DNA of 64,000 bases, taken from Sclerurus mexicanus. Taxonomy: Eukaryota; Chordata; Aves; Passeriformes; Furnariidae. The position numbers and the translations under genes are program-made. Shown here piece after piece: positions 14,101-26,600 of the stretch; the first letter of the stretch is position 1, and each line of letters starts with the position of its first letter. The notes under the pieces were generated by a model. The model was not told where the DNA came from and did no database searches. It worked only from the letters and a program-made list of their open reading frames with translations. The stretch lies in assembly GCA_013396755.1 (NCBI GenBank), contig VWZF01004016.1, positions 598-64,597 of the forward strand, read 5' to 3'.

Positions 14101-17100
14101 ATATGCCATAAATTACATTTGGGCAAAATCAACACAATACTTCTAGGACAGATGTTTTTCAGAAGTCCAAAGACCATGTTACTTATCTTTGTATTGAAGT
14201 ATAATGCCTGATAAGAGACTTGAATCAGTTTCCTAGGCAACAATCTAATGTTGAAATAAATTCCTTCTAAGGTGTTATTCTTCTATGATTAACCACACTG
14301 CACATTCTCTGCAGCTGGCATCAGTGCTCTGGAAATCTGGACACATGAATTCAGAGTCTTTCTTTTATTATTCGCAGTTAAGATTCTTGAAAATACTTTT
14401 GCAGCAATAAATACCAGGGTATGTGTTCATTCATTGGACTTTGTCTATATCCTGGGAAAAACAACTGTGTTTGAGTGTTACATTTTTGGTATTTAAAACT
14501 ACTGCTCGTTCAGTGATTAAAAGAGATTACATAAGAGTACATAATTACTCTGTCACAACCTCTCTTCCCAGGGGATGGCATTAATTATTAAAACATTATA
14601 TATCAGAAATAAAGGAGAGTATTAGAAGTATGGGTATATGTGTCCAGATGATAGAATTTCTGGGAATAGTCTCTACTCATACCTGTGGTTTTGTTTTATA
14701 AAACAAGTGATGTTACTTTGTTCTCTTGTTATTGTCAAAAGGAATGAGAAAAGAAAAATATAATAAAGGTATAAGGGAACTGTTTGAATTTTAATGCACG
14801 GTGTATTATCACAACATTTTTCAGCATATCTTGAACTGTATACATATATTGTTGTATATATACAATATGCATATATTGAACATATATAGGAATTGTCCTT
14901 TAGTCTGTTATATAACTATATTGTTATTTGCTTTCACATACAACCCTACAAGATGTTGCAATATATATTTTGCTTTTCTGCAAATTAAAGGAAATACATT
15001 TGCCAGTTAAAAAGACCAAACACAGACACCCAGGTTATATTTGTGTATGTGCACGTATGTGTGAATAAGGATACACGTTTTACACACAAAACTCCATATG
15101 TAAATGGGCGTATATGTTTAAGAGTAGTTTCAAATTCTTCTTACTGTAAAAAGGGCAAAAATAATTTTTGCTGCATAGTTGTGATGCCGTGTACTAATAT
15201 GTGGAACGAATTCAAAGTGTTTAAATTTTTTACCGGGTAGCTTCAAGAACTGTTGGAAAAACATTTAAATTAGGCTCCTTGGATTGATTTAAATGCTCTG
15301 TCAAATTTATTGTTATAATTAAGCATGCAAGTGTGGCTGCGCGTGGCCTGGGAGGGTGCAGTCTTCAGTGGCTTAGAAACTGGGTGAAGCCTTCACTGAG
15401 CCCGAGAGTGGTGGTGATCAGAGTTGGTGGTGATCCACTTGGTGACCAGTGACAAGTGGTGTTGCTCAGGGCTCAGTGTTGGGGCTGGCTCTGTAGAATA
15501 TCTTTATCCACGATCTGGACCTTAGTGCACTAAAAACCCGGTAGATGGTTCCTAAAGTGCCAAAAATGCCACAGTCAGTTCATGTTGGCTCATTTCCAAC
15601 ACAACTCTTAGTTCATACTTTTGATTGACGTGTACATCACTTTGAATGTCTGAGTATGTTGTCCATTCATACTGGTAAAGGTGGGGGAAACAGTGGCTGG
15701 AACAGTGAGTAGGCAAAGCTGCTGCCTTCTAGTATAATAGTGCTGGCTTATCCTGGGGTAGAGCAAAAGCCTGTATTGCACTGTCATCCCTGATGCTCAG
15801 CTGTAATTGCTGCTTTGGGCTTAGGTGAGGCTTCTTATGAGAACTCAAAGGGTTCTTGTGCTCTCTGATCTTTGACTGGGCAGGACTGAAGAGGCCTTAA
15901 GTCTTGGAGTTGGGAAAAGAGAAGTGCGGTGAGCAAAACAGTGTGCTGGGATGGACCCAAGTGTTTGAAACGTTGTCAGAATTTTTAGGTAGGGAGATGT
16001 GTTTCCCGGTCATTCATAGAAAAGACATCTAATACAATTTCAGCTATTATGAGTAATTCAAACTGAAATATGTTTGGTGAAGATCCCATTCTGGTTGAAT
16101 GTTTTGAAACTTGATCAATAGGCAACCAACTTCAAATAATTTCCTATTGGAGTTTATTCTGACAGAAGAGATGAACTACCAAACTGAAAACCAGCTGCTG
16201 GTTGCCAGCATTTAACAGCCTAATTTTATTTGTCTTGTGCAAGCAGAATACATCGTGTCTTACATGGGGTCTTACAGAAACTTGAGATTGGGGAGGGGAG
16301 GGGAAAGTCATAGCTCCCCAAGTGACAAACCAGCGTGTTCAGTGGCAGTGCGCTCTGAAATCTGCAGGCTGTGTCATAGCTGAGTTTAACTCAGTGACCT
16401 CAGTGTTCAGCAGCTCTTAGTAGCTGTTCTCTGTGCTTGCCCGAGTGATCTGAGCCGAGCCCTGGTATCTGCAGCTCCGGCAAATGACTCAGCGTGCTAA
16501 TGAGTCACAAGGGAGCCAGTTCCCACAGGACTGGCACTGCCTGTGTGTGTTTCCCTCTCTGCAAAGCTGGGGTTGCCTTCAGCTGCCCAGCAATCGGGTT
16601 GATGTGGTGGACCTCACTAGCAATGTATGGTTGGATTCTGTTCCCTTTCTTTCACTGGCAAATTTATTGTTTAATTACTATTAAATCCTTAAGGATTGAT
16701 AAAATTATTTCATAACTCCTTTTCAAAAAATAGCAGAATACAGTTATTTCTTCTATGAGTAGAAAAGGAAAATTAATTTTTAGCAGTCTGCTGAGAGAGA
16801 TCAGGCAGCAGTTGTAAAGTACTGTCAGGTGTTCAGTGATACAGGACCAAGTGCAGCAACAGGTGATTTTTAACTGTATAATTTTTTTTTGTTGGAATAT
16901 GAGCAAGTCTCCAAAAGAACTCAAGGTAAACGTTCTGCTAGTTTTAAAAGTTTGAAATAAATGGAGTGGCAATTGCAAACTTAGCCCCAGCTAAACCACA
17001 GTGCAGGAACAGAAGATGGAGCGGGATGAGTCTTGTGGGCTGTGTTGAGTAAGTTCCATGTAGATTATGTGACTGATACTTAGAAAAGTGGATCAGATGA

Positions 17101-18097
17101 CAAATAAAAGCTGATTCAGAAGGCTGAGCTGTCAGCAGGTAAATGTTACTATCAGCATATAACGCTGCTTTTTCTCGGTGGTGTAACACGTGCTTATATT
17201 GACTTTCGAAGCAGTTGTCTCGTGGGAAATGACACCTCCACCAGCTCCATGTGGGTTGTGCTTGCTGGGGACAGGCAGCACGCGCTGTGCCATCCCCCCT
17301 CGCCTTGGAGCGAGGTACCCAAAGCACCGGGGGAAGAATCTCCCAAAATGTGCGTGCAGGGCCCCGCACGCGGGACGGGGAACTGGTACAGCAGCGTGTC
17401 CCGTGTTCTCATTCAGATAGCTCTCCTAATATCGTAGGAGTCATTTATTTGACGTAATTATAAACTTCTGTCTGGAAAAGCAAACAAAAAAGAATTTGCA
17501 AGCCCTCTGATTTTTTTGTCTGATTCTTAGGATGTGAAGCATGATCACTTATCACGTGATTTCAGTTAAATATTTTTTGTAGACGCTTGTTTTAAAACAG
17601 TAACTTTTAGTGAAGTAATGCAAAGTTTCCAGAAAATACACTGTGTGAGTAGAAGGATCTAAAACTTTAAAATTTCCTGTAATTAAACAGCAAAATCCCA
17701 CTGATTTTAAAAGTCCTCTTTCCCGCTTCCAATTCTTTGCCACTCGCCATGCCTACCATTACTTTTCAGAAAAGCCAGACATTCAGAAGCTGCAGACATA
17801 CCTTTGAAGATTAAATGGAAGTCATTCATACAGTTTTTAAGATGGGAAGCTTGCTTTCTTTTTAACCTGTTGAAAGATACTATTCTGTTTCATTTCAGTC
17901 CAATGCATTTGTTGTTAGTATTTTAAAATACTCAGAAATTAATTAGAGACTTTAAAATATTTTGACCTACTTATAGTCAGCTTTTATTTTTGACTGGCAT
18001 ATTTATTAAATCTGTTTCAGGAACTATCTGTAAGTGTTAGAAAATCTCCATAAGGTTTTTAATCTTTTTTATTTTCTTTTTTTCCCCTCTCCTGTAG
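11131..18097 (+). other. CLASP2 intron, 6967 bp
   Basis: AT-rich intron bounded by GTAAGT and CCTGTAG. It holds one degraded CR1 internal fragment (15380-15535) and an AT-rich TATATA stretch around 14820-14900. GC rises slightly at 17190-17400, where overlapping ORFs occur in several frames on both strands. None of these resembles a known protein. Confidence 0.85.
15380..15535 (+). mobile_element. degraded CR1 LINE fragment, reverse-transcriptase region
   Basis: The sequence GAGAGTGGTGGTGATCAGAG, then CACTTGGTGACCAGTGACAA, GTGGTG, and CAGGGCTCAGTGTTGGGGC with TTTATCCACGATCTGGA follows the conserved CR1 ORF2 text. The match is broken by mismatches and has no open frame. It is a dead internal fragment with no 3' tail. 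Boundaries are approximate. Confidence 0.75.
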
Positions 18098-18201
18098 TTC
18101 TCATGCCTTTGCTGGATCGTATGGGAGATGCCAAAGACCAAGTTCGAGAGCAAGCACAGAATCTTATATTGAAACTGATGGATGTAGCAGCACCACCCAT
18201 G
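18098..18201 (+). CDS. CLASP2: CLASP2 coding exon, TOG1 HEAT repeat
   Basis: A pyrimidine-rich tract ending CCTGTAG precedes it and the donor GTATGA follows. With the leftover G of the previous exon it reads VLMPLLDRMGDAKDQVREQA, then QNLILKLMDVAAPPM. The LLDRMGDAKDQVRE core is the hallmark CLASP TOG1 intra-HEAT loop and helix (family form: LIDRxGDAKDxVR). The exon ends in phase 0. It covers visible residues 27-61. Confidence 0.97.
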
Positions 18202-21200
18202 GTATGATTACTTAATGTAGATTCAGACGTAGGCCTCCAGTGAGCTTATGACTTATGTATGAACTTTGAATGTGTCACAATGTTATGGGGACTGTTAATG
18301 CTGTAAATGGCATAAATGTTAAAGATACTCTTAGTGGATTGACACTAATGCGTTGTTCAGCTAAAGGTAAAAGTCTTGGAATTGTGTGATTGTGCATTTC
18401 TTGCATATCGTAGCTAAATTCTGAGTAGAGGTTTTCATGTCATGTGACAGGACTTTGTTAATTAAAGCATGTTTGAAGCAGCTCCTGGGTTTGTGTTTGC
18501 ATTATGGGAATAAATGTTTATTTGGCTCCCAGTTTATTTTAAAATTAGCTTTATACTTGAACATGTAGGACTAGCCCTGCAGTTGAGGTGCAGATTTTCT
18601 ACCTTTTCTAACTTCACAAGACTGTGAACCTTGGACAAACTGAGGTGGGTATAAGTTGCCCTCTGGCCTGTCATCTTTGGTTGTAAGGAGGTTTGCTTAA
18701 CTCAACCTTCAGTTCTTAGCATTAATTGGCTTCCAGGTGCTTAATTCTGTATTTCTACTCTGTGAGTCTGAAAAACAGATTCTTTAAACAGATTATATTC
18801 TTGAGCATTGATGTTATTTGGAAGACCCTGATTGTGAGTAAGAAGTTACTATTTGAGTTTTTAATTTCTGAAGAAAATGTGTTTCTAAGTGCAGAAATTA
18901 TTAGTGAACAAAAATGAGCTTCTTGTATGTGCTAATTCCTGGCTTTGTTTATTCACAGATAAAAGTTTGAATGTTTTTGTACAGGGAATAAGATGTAGAC
19001 TTGATCCGGAGTGCGAAAATTGTTCTCAGTTGCTTTGTTTGCCTGATAGAAAGAACAGGCAGCGTGTTAGGTAACTATAGAACATGTTCATCTCCCTTGC
19101 AACGTAATGTATATTCTCAAATAATTTGGTTACAGATTTGACTGGGATTTAGGCATCAAGGTCAAGTAATGTCATCCACAAAGACATGCCTTTATCTTTT
19201 TACAAGCTGCAGTTCTGGTCATAGACAGGTCATTGCAGCATTTTTTAGTGCTGAAGCACCAGTAGCTCTTAAATTATGTGTTCCTGTGCCCAAGATTCTC
19301 CCAAGTAGCTGGAATACAGACCTGAACCTCTACAGCAATAGCATCTGGACAAGTGTACAGCAGAACATCTTGGAGATAACCTTCGTTTTGAACAGCTGCT
19401 GATAAAGAATGGGATGGTAGTTGCTTCGTGCAAAGCCTTTTTGATGAAAGAGCTTTAGATTACTGGTCCAGCTTTCAGTTTGTGCAGAGTTGTTAGGCTG
19501 TACACAGAGGTGATGGAAGGAAGTTTCCTTCTTCCTTTGAAGGTTACTCTGTGTCAGAAAGCGTACAAGCTTCATGGGGTCCGTGGATCAGCGTGTGTGT
19601 GGAAGAGAACACATGGCCCTCCTCATAACTCCCCCAGGGTGGGAGAAGCCTGGCTTTGGTTGCTGGCTCTCAGCACAGCTTATGGATCATTAAAAATCTG
19701 GATGAAAAGCATCAATCATCATCACAGCAGGGACCAAAACAGAGAAGTCTTTCCTGTGCCTCCAACACTGAAATACAGAGCTTTAGGCTCTCTTTGCTGC
19801 AGAGAATCATCTCTTTAGAAGAGCTGGGTGGAATAATTTTTTGAGGATAAGTCCTGTAAGTTTCTTTCCAGTCAACTCATCTTGTCTCTTCTAGGGTGTT
19901 GTTGAATAATATTTCATTTGTGCTGTTGTTAAGTCCCTTTTCTTGTTTTAGATGTGTTTGTTGTTTTGGGATTTTTTTTTTTTTAATGAGCAAGAGCTGG
20001 ATGTAGCTGGTTACGGGCAGGAAGGCATAAAAATATAGGTGGTGTAAATGTGCATGAATGGGACAAAGGGAGGTCAGCATCACCTCCTGCTAGCAGCTTG
20101 GGAGAACTGACATTTCTAACCAGCCATTAGAATTTCTCTGCTTAGAAGAATTCAGTTCTTAAAGAAGGGTTAATTTAGTGAAAGCCTAAATTTCTCTTCA
20201 GTGTGCTTTGTTTGTTTCAGTACTCCACTGTTCCCTCTCTACCTGTATTTTTGTACATCTAGCAAGGAGATTTCCTTTTTCCCATGTTTGTCAGTGAGTT
20301 AATTGGAAGGATGTTTTCTTCCATAGAATCCTGTTCTTTGTTGTTCAGCTGTGCAGTTTTGGCAAGCCACATCCTTCTTGTCTGGGGTTTGTTTTCTCTA
20401 AACCCAATGAAGTATAAAACAAACAAACAAAGCACCACACATGGGACAGAATTATCAAGCAGGGCTGTAATTGGAAGATTTCACGTCTGCTGTGAAGTGT
20501 GCTACCTCATTAATAAAGAGGATGCGTGTTCGCTGCTCTTACGCTCTCAATTTTTGTCGATCAGTAGCTGTTTGTCGGGGGTTTTTTTGGGTTGCTTTTT
20601 CGCAGCGATAACGAGTACGTACCACATTTCAGCAGGCTCGTGCGGCGTCATTCCAGGTTGCGGTCGCATTATAGGGTGCAGCCGGGGATGGGGAGGCGCC
20701 CGGGCTGCCGAGCGCGCAGCCATCCCTCGCTAGGCAACGCCGCCCGGATGCTCTGGGGGCTGTCATGGCAGTGCTGCAGCTGGGCCGAGGCGCGGCCCCT
20801 CTCGGTGCACCTGCTGCGCCTCGCCGGCGAGGACCACCGCTCTCGTAAGCATCGTGTTTGCGCTCCTCACACGCCGGCACACGGCTCGGGAATGGCAGCC
20901 GTGGGGGCAAGGTAAAGCCATGAGCTGAGCAGGGCAAGAGCCGAGGCGGGCGGCGAAAAACGAGTGCGCAAGAAGGTAAAGGAGGGTGTCGCGAGCCCGG
21001 GGATCGACTGCAGGAAGAGGCAGCGGCGCGGAAAAGGAGAGCTGGAAGCAGGGCGATGATGGAGGCAAAGGAGTTAGAACAGACAGGCAAAGGAATAATT
21101 GGAAAAAAAGAGAGGAAATGAATTTAAAGCGAAAGTAAGGGAGAAGTGGGACAGCAGGAGTGTGGATAAGGACGAGCCAAAATGGATGAGAGGAAATCCT

Positions 21201-21560
21201 GGCAGGGAAACAGAATGTGAAGCAAAAAGAATATAGCAACTTCTGCTTGTGTCAGTAGTTTGTACTGTACGTGTTTGTTTTGTGTGCATCGACTGCAACA
21301 ATTCTCTGTGTTTTAAGAGCTGTTTCTCAAACAATAAAAATACTCAGATGGCTGAAAGATGTTTTTTAGGAATTGGTTTTGGCATAGAACTAATCTGTGT
21401 TGTGTTCTGTATTGTGCATTTCGTAAGTTAATTTTATTACTTTTCCAGTCTTCTGTTATTTTTTTTTTTGCAACTATTATGAACGTAATTATAATATATG
21501 GATAGAATTACATTGTGTTGTGCTCCTGGTAATTAAAGACAATTATTTCTGCTTTTATAG
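18202..21560 (+). other. CLASP2 intron, 3359 bp, with an internal CpG island
   Basis: Intron from GTATGA to TTTATAG. The first 2.3 kb are ordinary AT-rich sequence. A GC- and CpG-rich block sits at about 20590-21050 and is listed separately. The ORFs at 19480-19818 and 20284-20733 show no family features. Confidence 0.85.
20590..21050. promoter_or_regulatory. intronic CpG island, candidate alternative promoter
   Basis: An abrupt block of CpG-rich sequence between AT-rich flanks, with a CGTCATT CRE half-site-like motif at 20645 and GGCAAC near 20733. Two consensus-quality donors follow open sequence: GTAAGC at 20845 and GTAAAG at 20912. ATGs occur at 20748, 20765 and 20892. None of these ends in the phase 0 needed to join the next exon (21561) in frame. 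If it is a promoter, the exon is therefore probably non-coding, skips an exon, or serves a different transcript. I do not recognise the encoded peptides. Promoter function is an inference from composition. Confidence 0.45.
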
Positions 21561-21652
21561 TACATTTGGGAACGCCTTGCTGTTGGTTTTAAACACAAGA
21601 ATTACCGATCCCGAGAAGGAGTGTGTTTGTGTCTTGTTGCTACCTTAAACAT
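21561..21652 (+). CDS. CLASP2: CLASP2 coding exon, TOG1 core
   Basis: The acceptor is TTTATAG and the donor GTAAGC. It reads YIWERLAVGFKHKNYRSREG, then VCLCLVATLN plus two bases of the next codon. The W-E-x-L-x-x-GFKHKN(F/Y)R(S/T)REG motif is invariant in CLASP TOG1 and contributes helix packing and the loop on the tubulin-facing side. It begins in phase 0 and covers visible residues 62-91. Only 320 bp separate it from the next exon. Confidence 0.98.
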
Positions 21653-21972
21653 GTAAGCTTTTTGTTTCTATGGAGATGTAATGGTTCTATCCTTCTTCTG
21701 AATGTCATTTTTCTCTGAAACTAATACTTTAGGATGTCTGATTCAATTGCATTAATGTATGGGGAAAATCAAACAACTAGTGAGCTTTCTGAAGGAAACA
21801 GTAAAGTTATAGAATTTTTATCTTATTTAAAATTAGGCAAGTGACTAGTAAGAGAGAGACAAGCTTGATTGATGTCTGTATTCTGTGGATGCTAAGCTAA
21901 AATTGCACTTTGCATAAATTATTTTCTGTTTTCTGTAAAAAGTACCCTTTTATTTTATTTTATTTTTTTTAG
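21653..21972 (+). other. CLASP2 short intron, 320 bp
   Basis: The shortest intron in the window. It ends in a (TTTTA)n/T-rich tract directly before the acceptor AG. Nothing else is seen apart from an RFX-like GTTTCTATGGAGAT at 21664-21677. Confidence 0.9.
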
Positions 21973-22048
21973 TTATGGTGCCCAACCATTAATCCTGAGC
22001 AAGTTGGTACCACATCTGTGTATAGCATTTGGTGACTCCAATAGTCAG
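21973..22048 (+). CDS. CLASP2: CLASP2 coding exon, TOG1
   Basis: A T-rich tract ending in AG precedes it and the donor GTAAGG follows. Completing the split Ile codon, it reads IYGAQPLILSKLVPHLCIAF, then GDSNSQ. The GAQPL...SKLxPHLC...GDSNSQ pattern is the CLASP2 version (CLASP1 uses LGDPNSQ). It ends in phase 0. It covers visible residues 92-117. Confidence 0.97.
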
Positions 22049-23532
22049 GTAAGGATTTAATTACTTACTGGTGTTTAAACAACTATAATTTGACAGAACA
22101 ATGAAAGCAAAATAAATATAAGCATTTAAAGAAAAGCCAATAAACTGCTTGTATAAAGCATAAAATTATTTTCTACCATGAGAGAAAATAAACCCATTTA
22201 CTTCTTAATCAGTCCATCCACTGGAAGATGAAAGTAGAATTGCAAAGGCAGTGTATTGCAAGATAGTGGTCCTTTTAGTTTTATTTTCAGGTAGTGCCAT
22301 AGGTAATTGCTGGAAGTAGTTGTTTCTTAAGGAGCATGTTGAAAAAAAATAAATTATAAAAAAGTTATTGACACAAAGAATTGCCTCCAGAGTCAGCCCC
22401 TATATGAAACTTGCAGTAGTTTGCCAAATTTGCCAAATATAACATTATTATGTGTAATGATTTTCTAAACAGAATCCAAATGGCAATTGAGAACATGCAA
22501 GGACTGTAATTAAAATCAGTTACATAAGCAAAAACATCTGCAGTGAAAATCAAGATATAGTTCATAGTGGTGACATCTGAACTTCAGAAGATCTTCAAAT
22601 GGAAATGGATAAAATATCTGAAGCTGTGTTTGACAGAAAAGGCTAAGAATACAGTAAGGGAGAAGATAGCTTTGGCAGGAGGTGGTCTTGGAAACCAGAT
22701 TGGTCTTTGTGCTGGATGCAGGAAAGTGTCTGTGTCCTGGATAGCATAGCATGGTTCTGTTACAGAGAAATTCTGTTAAGAATTTGTTGTGTTTGTTGAT
22801 CGTTAGTAAAGATGTCGTTCACATCCTGCTTGAGCACTTGCATGTTTAGTTTGAACTGCTGCAAAGAACAATACTAAGGTCATTCCAGTCATTCTTTATC
22901 CAGAATAATGGCATTTACTCGAATGCATTTTTGGCAGTTACTATTGTGATGACTATGGTTTGGATATTTTTGAAGAGATGCTCCATCTCCTTGTTGTAAC
23001 TGTTGTTTTCCCTTCCACAATCTTGCCTTGTTCCCTTCCTCGTGCCAGTGTCATGCCTCCTGATTCAGGCTGAAGTAAATGAAGAAAACGCTGAGATCAT
23101 TTTGGCCCACTCTTGTGGGCAGTCAGGTCCTTAGTTTTCCTCAAAGACCCTTCTGGCTGTAGAAACAGATGAATGCAAGATGAAATGTCAAGACTGAGTG
23201 CAGGAACTAACTTTTGGAAGTATTGCCCGCTGTGATAGAGTCCTAAATACAGCACATTTTTTACACAAATACTATTCTTACATCAGTCCCAGAAATTCCC
23301 TCCAAAGCTGTTATTTCTAGGATTTTTTACTATCTGGGGATGCTTTAGCTTGAAACAAATACCATCCTGAACAACAGTTGTATTTCCTTTCCTTTTCACT
23401 CTCACTGTTTCAACTGTTTTGTGAAACAAATTGGCGTGCAGGTCAGTAGAAACTAGAAGATTAGTGGGCTGTCAGCAAATGTTATTTTGGCTTCTGTAAC
23501 CCTGACATTAACAGTTTAAACTGCATTCACAG
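22049..23532 (+). other. CLASP2 intron, 1484 bp
   Basis: AT-rich intron from GTAAGG to TTCACAG. I see no repeat or gene in it. Confidence 0.88.
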
Positions 23533-23630
23533 GTGAGAGATGCTGCCATATTAGCCATTGTAGAGATTTATAGACATGTGGGAGAGAAAGTCCGAGTAGA
23601 TCTTGCGAAGAGAGGAATTCCTCCTGGAAG
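23533..23630 (+). CDS. CLASP2: CLASP2 coding exon, TOG1
   Basis: The acceptor is TCACAG and the donor GTGAGT. It reads VRDAAILAIVEIYRHVGEKV, then RVDLAKRGIPPG and the first two bases of an Arg codon. VRDAA...VEIYRHVGE(K/R)VR is the most conserved HEAT helix pair of CLASP TOG1. It starts in phase 0 and ends in phase 2. It covers visible residues 118-149. Confidence 0.98.
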
Positions 23631-26600
23631 GTGAGTTAGCTGTTTTGATTTTGTCATCCTGAGCCCTTACGTGTTATTGTTCTTTATCAGAATTTTAAGC
23701 TCACTAAAAACTTTGGCTTAAAATTACTATAATTTTTCTTTTGTTTTCTAGTTAGTTTTGCTTCCAACTAGTGTTCCTGACCGTGTTGTGTGTAGATTAG
23801 TTTATATGAAAAGAAAGTAGCCATTGTTTTGTTGCACTGTGGGAAAGACTATTTATTCAATGAAATCTTTCAAATTCCTTATCAAAACAATTTATACTTC
23901 TAAAAATGTCTTAACCCTTTACCAATCAACATACCACTTTAACCTGAGTCATCATCTTCCTTCTTGATTCTGCTAGAGCTGAGTATATTGACTGCTTGGG
24001 GTCAGAATATTAGAAGGATCATTGTCCCTCATCAGACTCTTCTTAAAAACTAAGAGCCCTAGTTTTTAATGATCATTTGTATCAGCTTGATAGAGGAGAG
24101 CCACTAAATTGATTAGGGTGCTGGAGCACCTCTCCTACGGAGACAGGCTGAGAGCTGGGGGTTTTCAGCCTGGAGAAGAGAAGGCTCTGGAGAGAACAGA
24201 GAGCACCGTCCAGTACGTAAAGCTGGAGATGGACTTCTTACAAGGACATATAGCAACAGGACAAGGTGGAATGGCTTTAAACTGAAAGAGGATAGGTTCA
24301 GGTTAGATATTGGGAAACAATTCTTTACTGTGAGGATGGTGAAACCCTGGAACAGGATGCCCAGAGGAGTTGTGGATGCCCCATCCCTGGCAGCGTTCAC
24401 AGCCAGGTTGGTCACAGCCAGCAGCCTGGTCTAGTGGAAAGTGCTCCTGCCCATCCTGGAGAGGTTGGAACTTGATGATCCAAAACCACTGTACAATTAT
24501 ATGAAAATGTCACAGGAGAAAGATGTTGAATTTATTATTTCACATTCCTGGTAGAGTTCAGCATGTTCAGACAAAAGTTTATCCTGCCTCTGGAAATGAG
24601 AAATTGTACACATTTTTAGACTATTAATAGATTATATGGTTACCAAAGAAGTTTAAGACATATTGTTACTACAATTCCAAAAATTAGGTTTCCTGGCAGA
24701 TAATTGAAACATACCAGAGAAGAGCTCTCTCGCATTAAGATACGGCTTTGGACATCTTTTGGAACAGGGAATAAAAGAGTGCAGATAACACAGCCTTTGT
24801 ATAATGAATCTTGGGTCTGACTGTAAGTTTAGGTTCACCACTCGCTGTTCACAATTCCATATGATACAAACTGAGTACATCTTGGGATCCAAATAGGATT
24901 AAACGCTACAGGAGCTTTGTATCCTCAGGGTAATCAACAGCTTCTCATTTAGTTGCAGTAGGTGCCAAGTTGCTGTTTCTACTGTCTGAATCACTTGAAT
25001 ACAAAATTCCCCCTGATCTGAAAACAAGCATGGTTGTATCATTTGCATGTACATAAAGAAGCAGGACTCTACTTGGTGCATGTTAAATGGGTTGTTGCCA
25101 CTGAATCTCAACAGTTTTGCAGCTGACAGGGCTAGTGTAGAATAGCATGTGAGCTGAGTCTCTGGTAGTTTTCAGGTTGGGATAAAGGTGGGAGTTAGGG
25201 TTTACTTGAGTTGAGGCTGCTAAGTCTCTGTCCCATCCATTGCTGACAGAAAGCAGAGCTCCTGTAGTCTCTTCTTACTCCTTCACTCAAATAAGAAGGT
25301 GTTTGAAAAGCTCAGGAAAGACAGATTAGCTCAATGGTAGCTCAGACTGCTGTTCCTTCAGAGGCAGACCTGATTTAAAACATTTCTTTACCAGTGCCTG
25401 TCAGAAGCTTTCCCTTTGCTTAGATGCATGACAACTTTCATGTGGTTGTGCTGGAGCTATCATCTGTGGAAAAAAATCTTTGCTGTAGGATATCCATTAC
25501 TATTTTGAGGGGAATCTCTGTTCATATTTGTGCGTCTGGGTAGGTTTTAAGGGTTTTAAGTATTGCAGATAATCTGTAGTTCAGACACGGCTGCTTTCAG
25601 CTGTTGAGTTTAGCCTTAAAAAACTGCACTGCAGCTCCTTCACTGTATGTCAGCGCACTGAAAACTGTGTGTAAGCATAAACATTAGCAGAAAAATCTAT
25701 TACTTCACTATGTGGTGCACACATGAATTGATACAATGTAGGCTTGTTTAGTTTACATAAAGAAATTACACATTAGAGACCTCTGTGTTGCTGCTTGAAT
25801 GCACTGTTCTAAAGCACTGAAAATCAGAGCTGTCTGCTTAAAGGAAGGCAGGAAAGTCAATCAAGCATTGTTTTGAGAAATTGTTCAACTTCCTGAAATA
25901 TGCAAATGGTGTATACATGTTGTGTCTATATAAAACCAAATATAGTTAGTAATTTAATAATGGTAGGCTTAAAAAGGTTTTGTAATCTGCACCTGGTAGG
26001 ATTTGCCTTTGTGGAAAACACTGGATTTTTTAGAGGGGGTTACTGGACCTGTTGGAATCTAGGTAAGCAATAAAATATGAGATCTTACCTTTGTAGTTCA
26101 GCTCTACTTGGTACTATTTATTCTTCTTTGGTGTATTTCTGTTCTTTACCGAGATTAATTTGAGTTGGTTCATAAATAAAATCAGTGAGTTCCTCTTTGT
26201 ATTTATTGTCTTTCAACTTACAAATCTCTGAACAGTATTGTAGTTTTTGCTCGAAGCACATTCTTTTTTTAGAAATCAGTATCAAGTGAGTGATTTGAAA
26301 TTTGGATGTTATTTTCCCTTTTGTTAAAGTTGCTGCCAAAGAGGTTTGACAGTCTTTGGTATTGGGCCTGGAAGTATTAGTGTTAATACATCTGTGAATA
26401 CTGAAAGTTGATGTTTTATTTCTTGTTCAGTGAGCCAAGAACAGTGAACAGGTTTTGTTCTGTATGGGCCAAATTGAATCTGTTACAGTATGGAATCTTT
26501 GTGGCTGATCTTCCGTGAATGGAAATAGTAATACGTGGCTCTGGATAGCAGTTAACTTAGTCTGAATGTTAAAAGCTTTTATCTTTCAGGAATTCGTCTG

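Noticed and set aside
17190..17457. Cluster of overlapping ORFs in four frames
   Set aside because: A mild local GC rise with stop-poor sequence on both strands. No frame stands out and no splice logic fits.
20284..20733. 149-codon plus-strand ORF running into the CpG island
   Set aside because: Composition changes abruptly inside the frame and no family is recognised. Treated as chance.
20748..20911. In-frame alternative first exon joining to 21561
   Set aside because: Exon 21561 needs phase 0. ATGs at 20748, 20765 and 20892 with the available donors give phases 1, 2 and 2.
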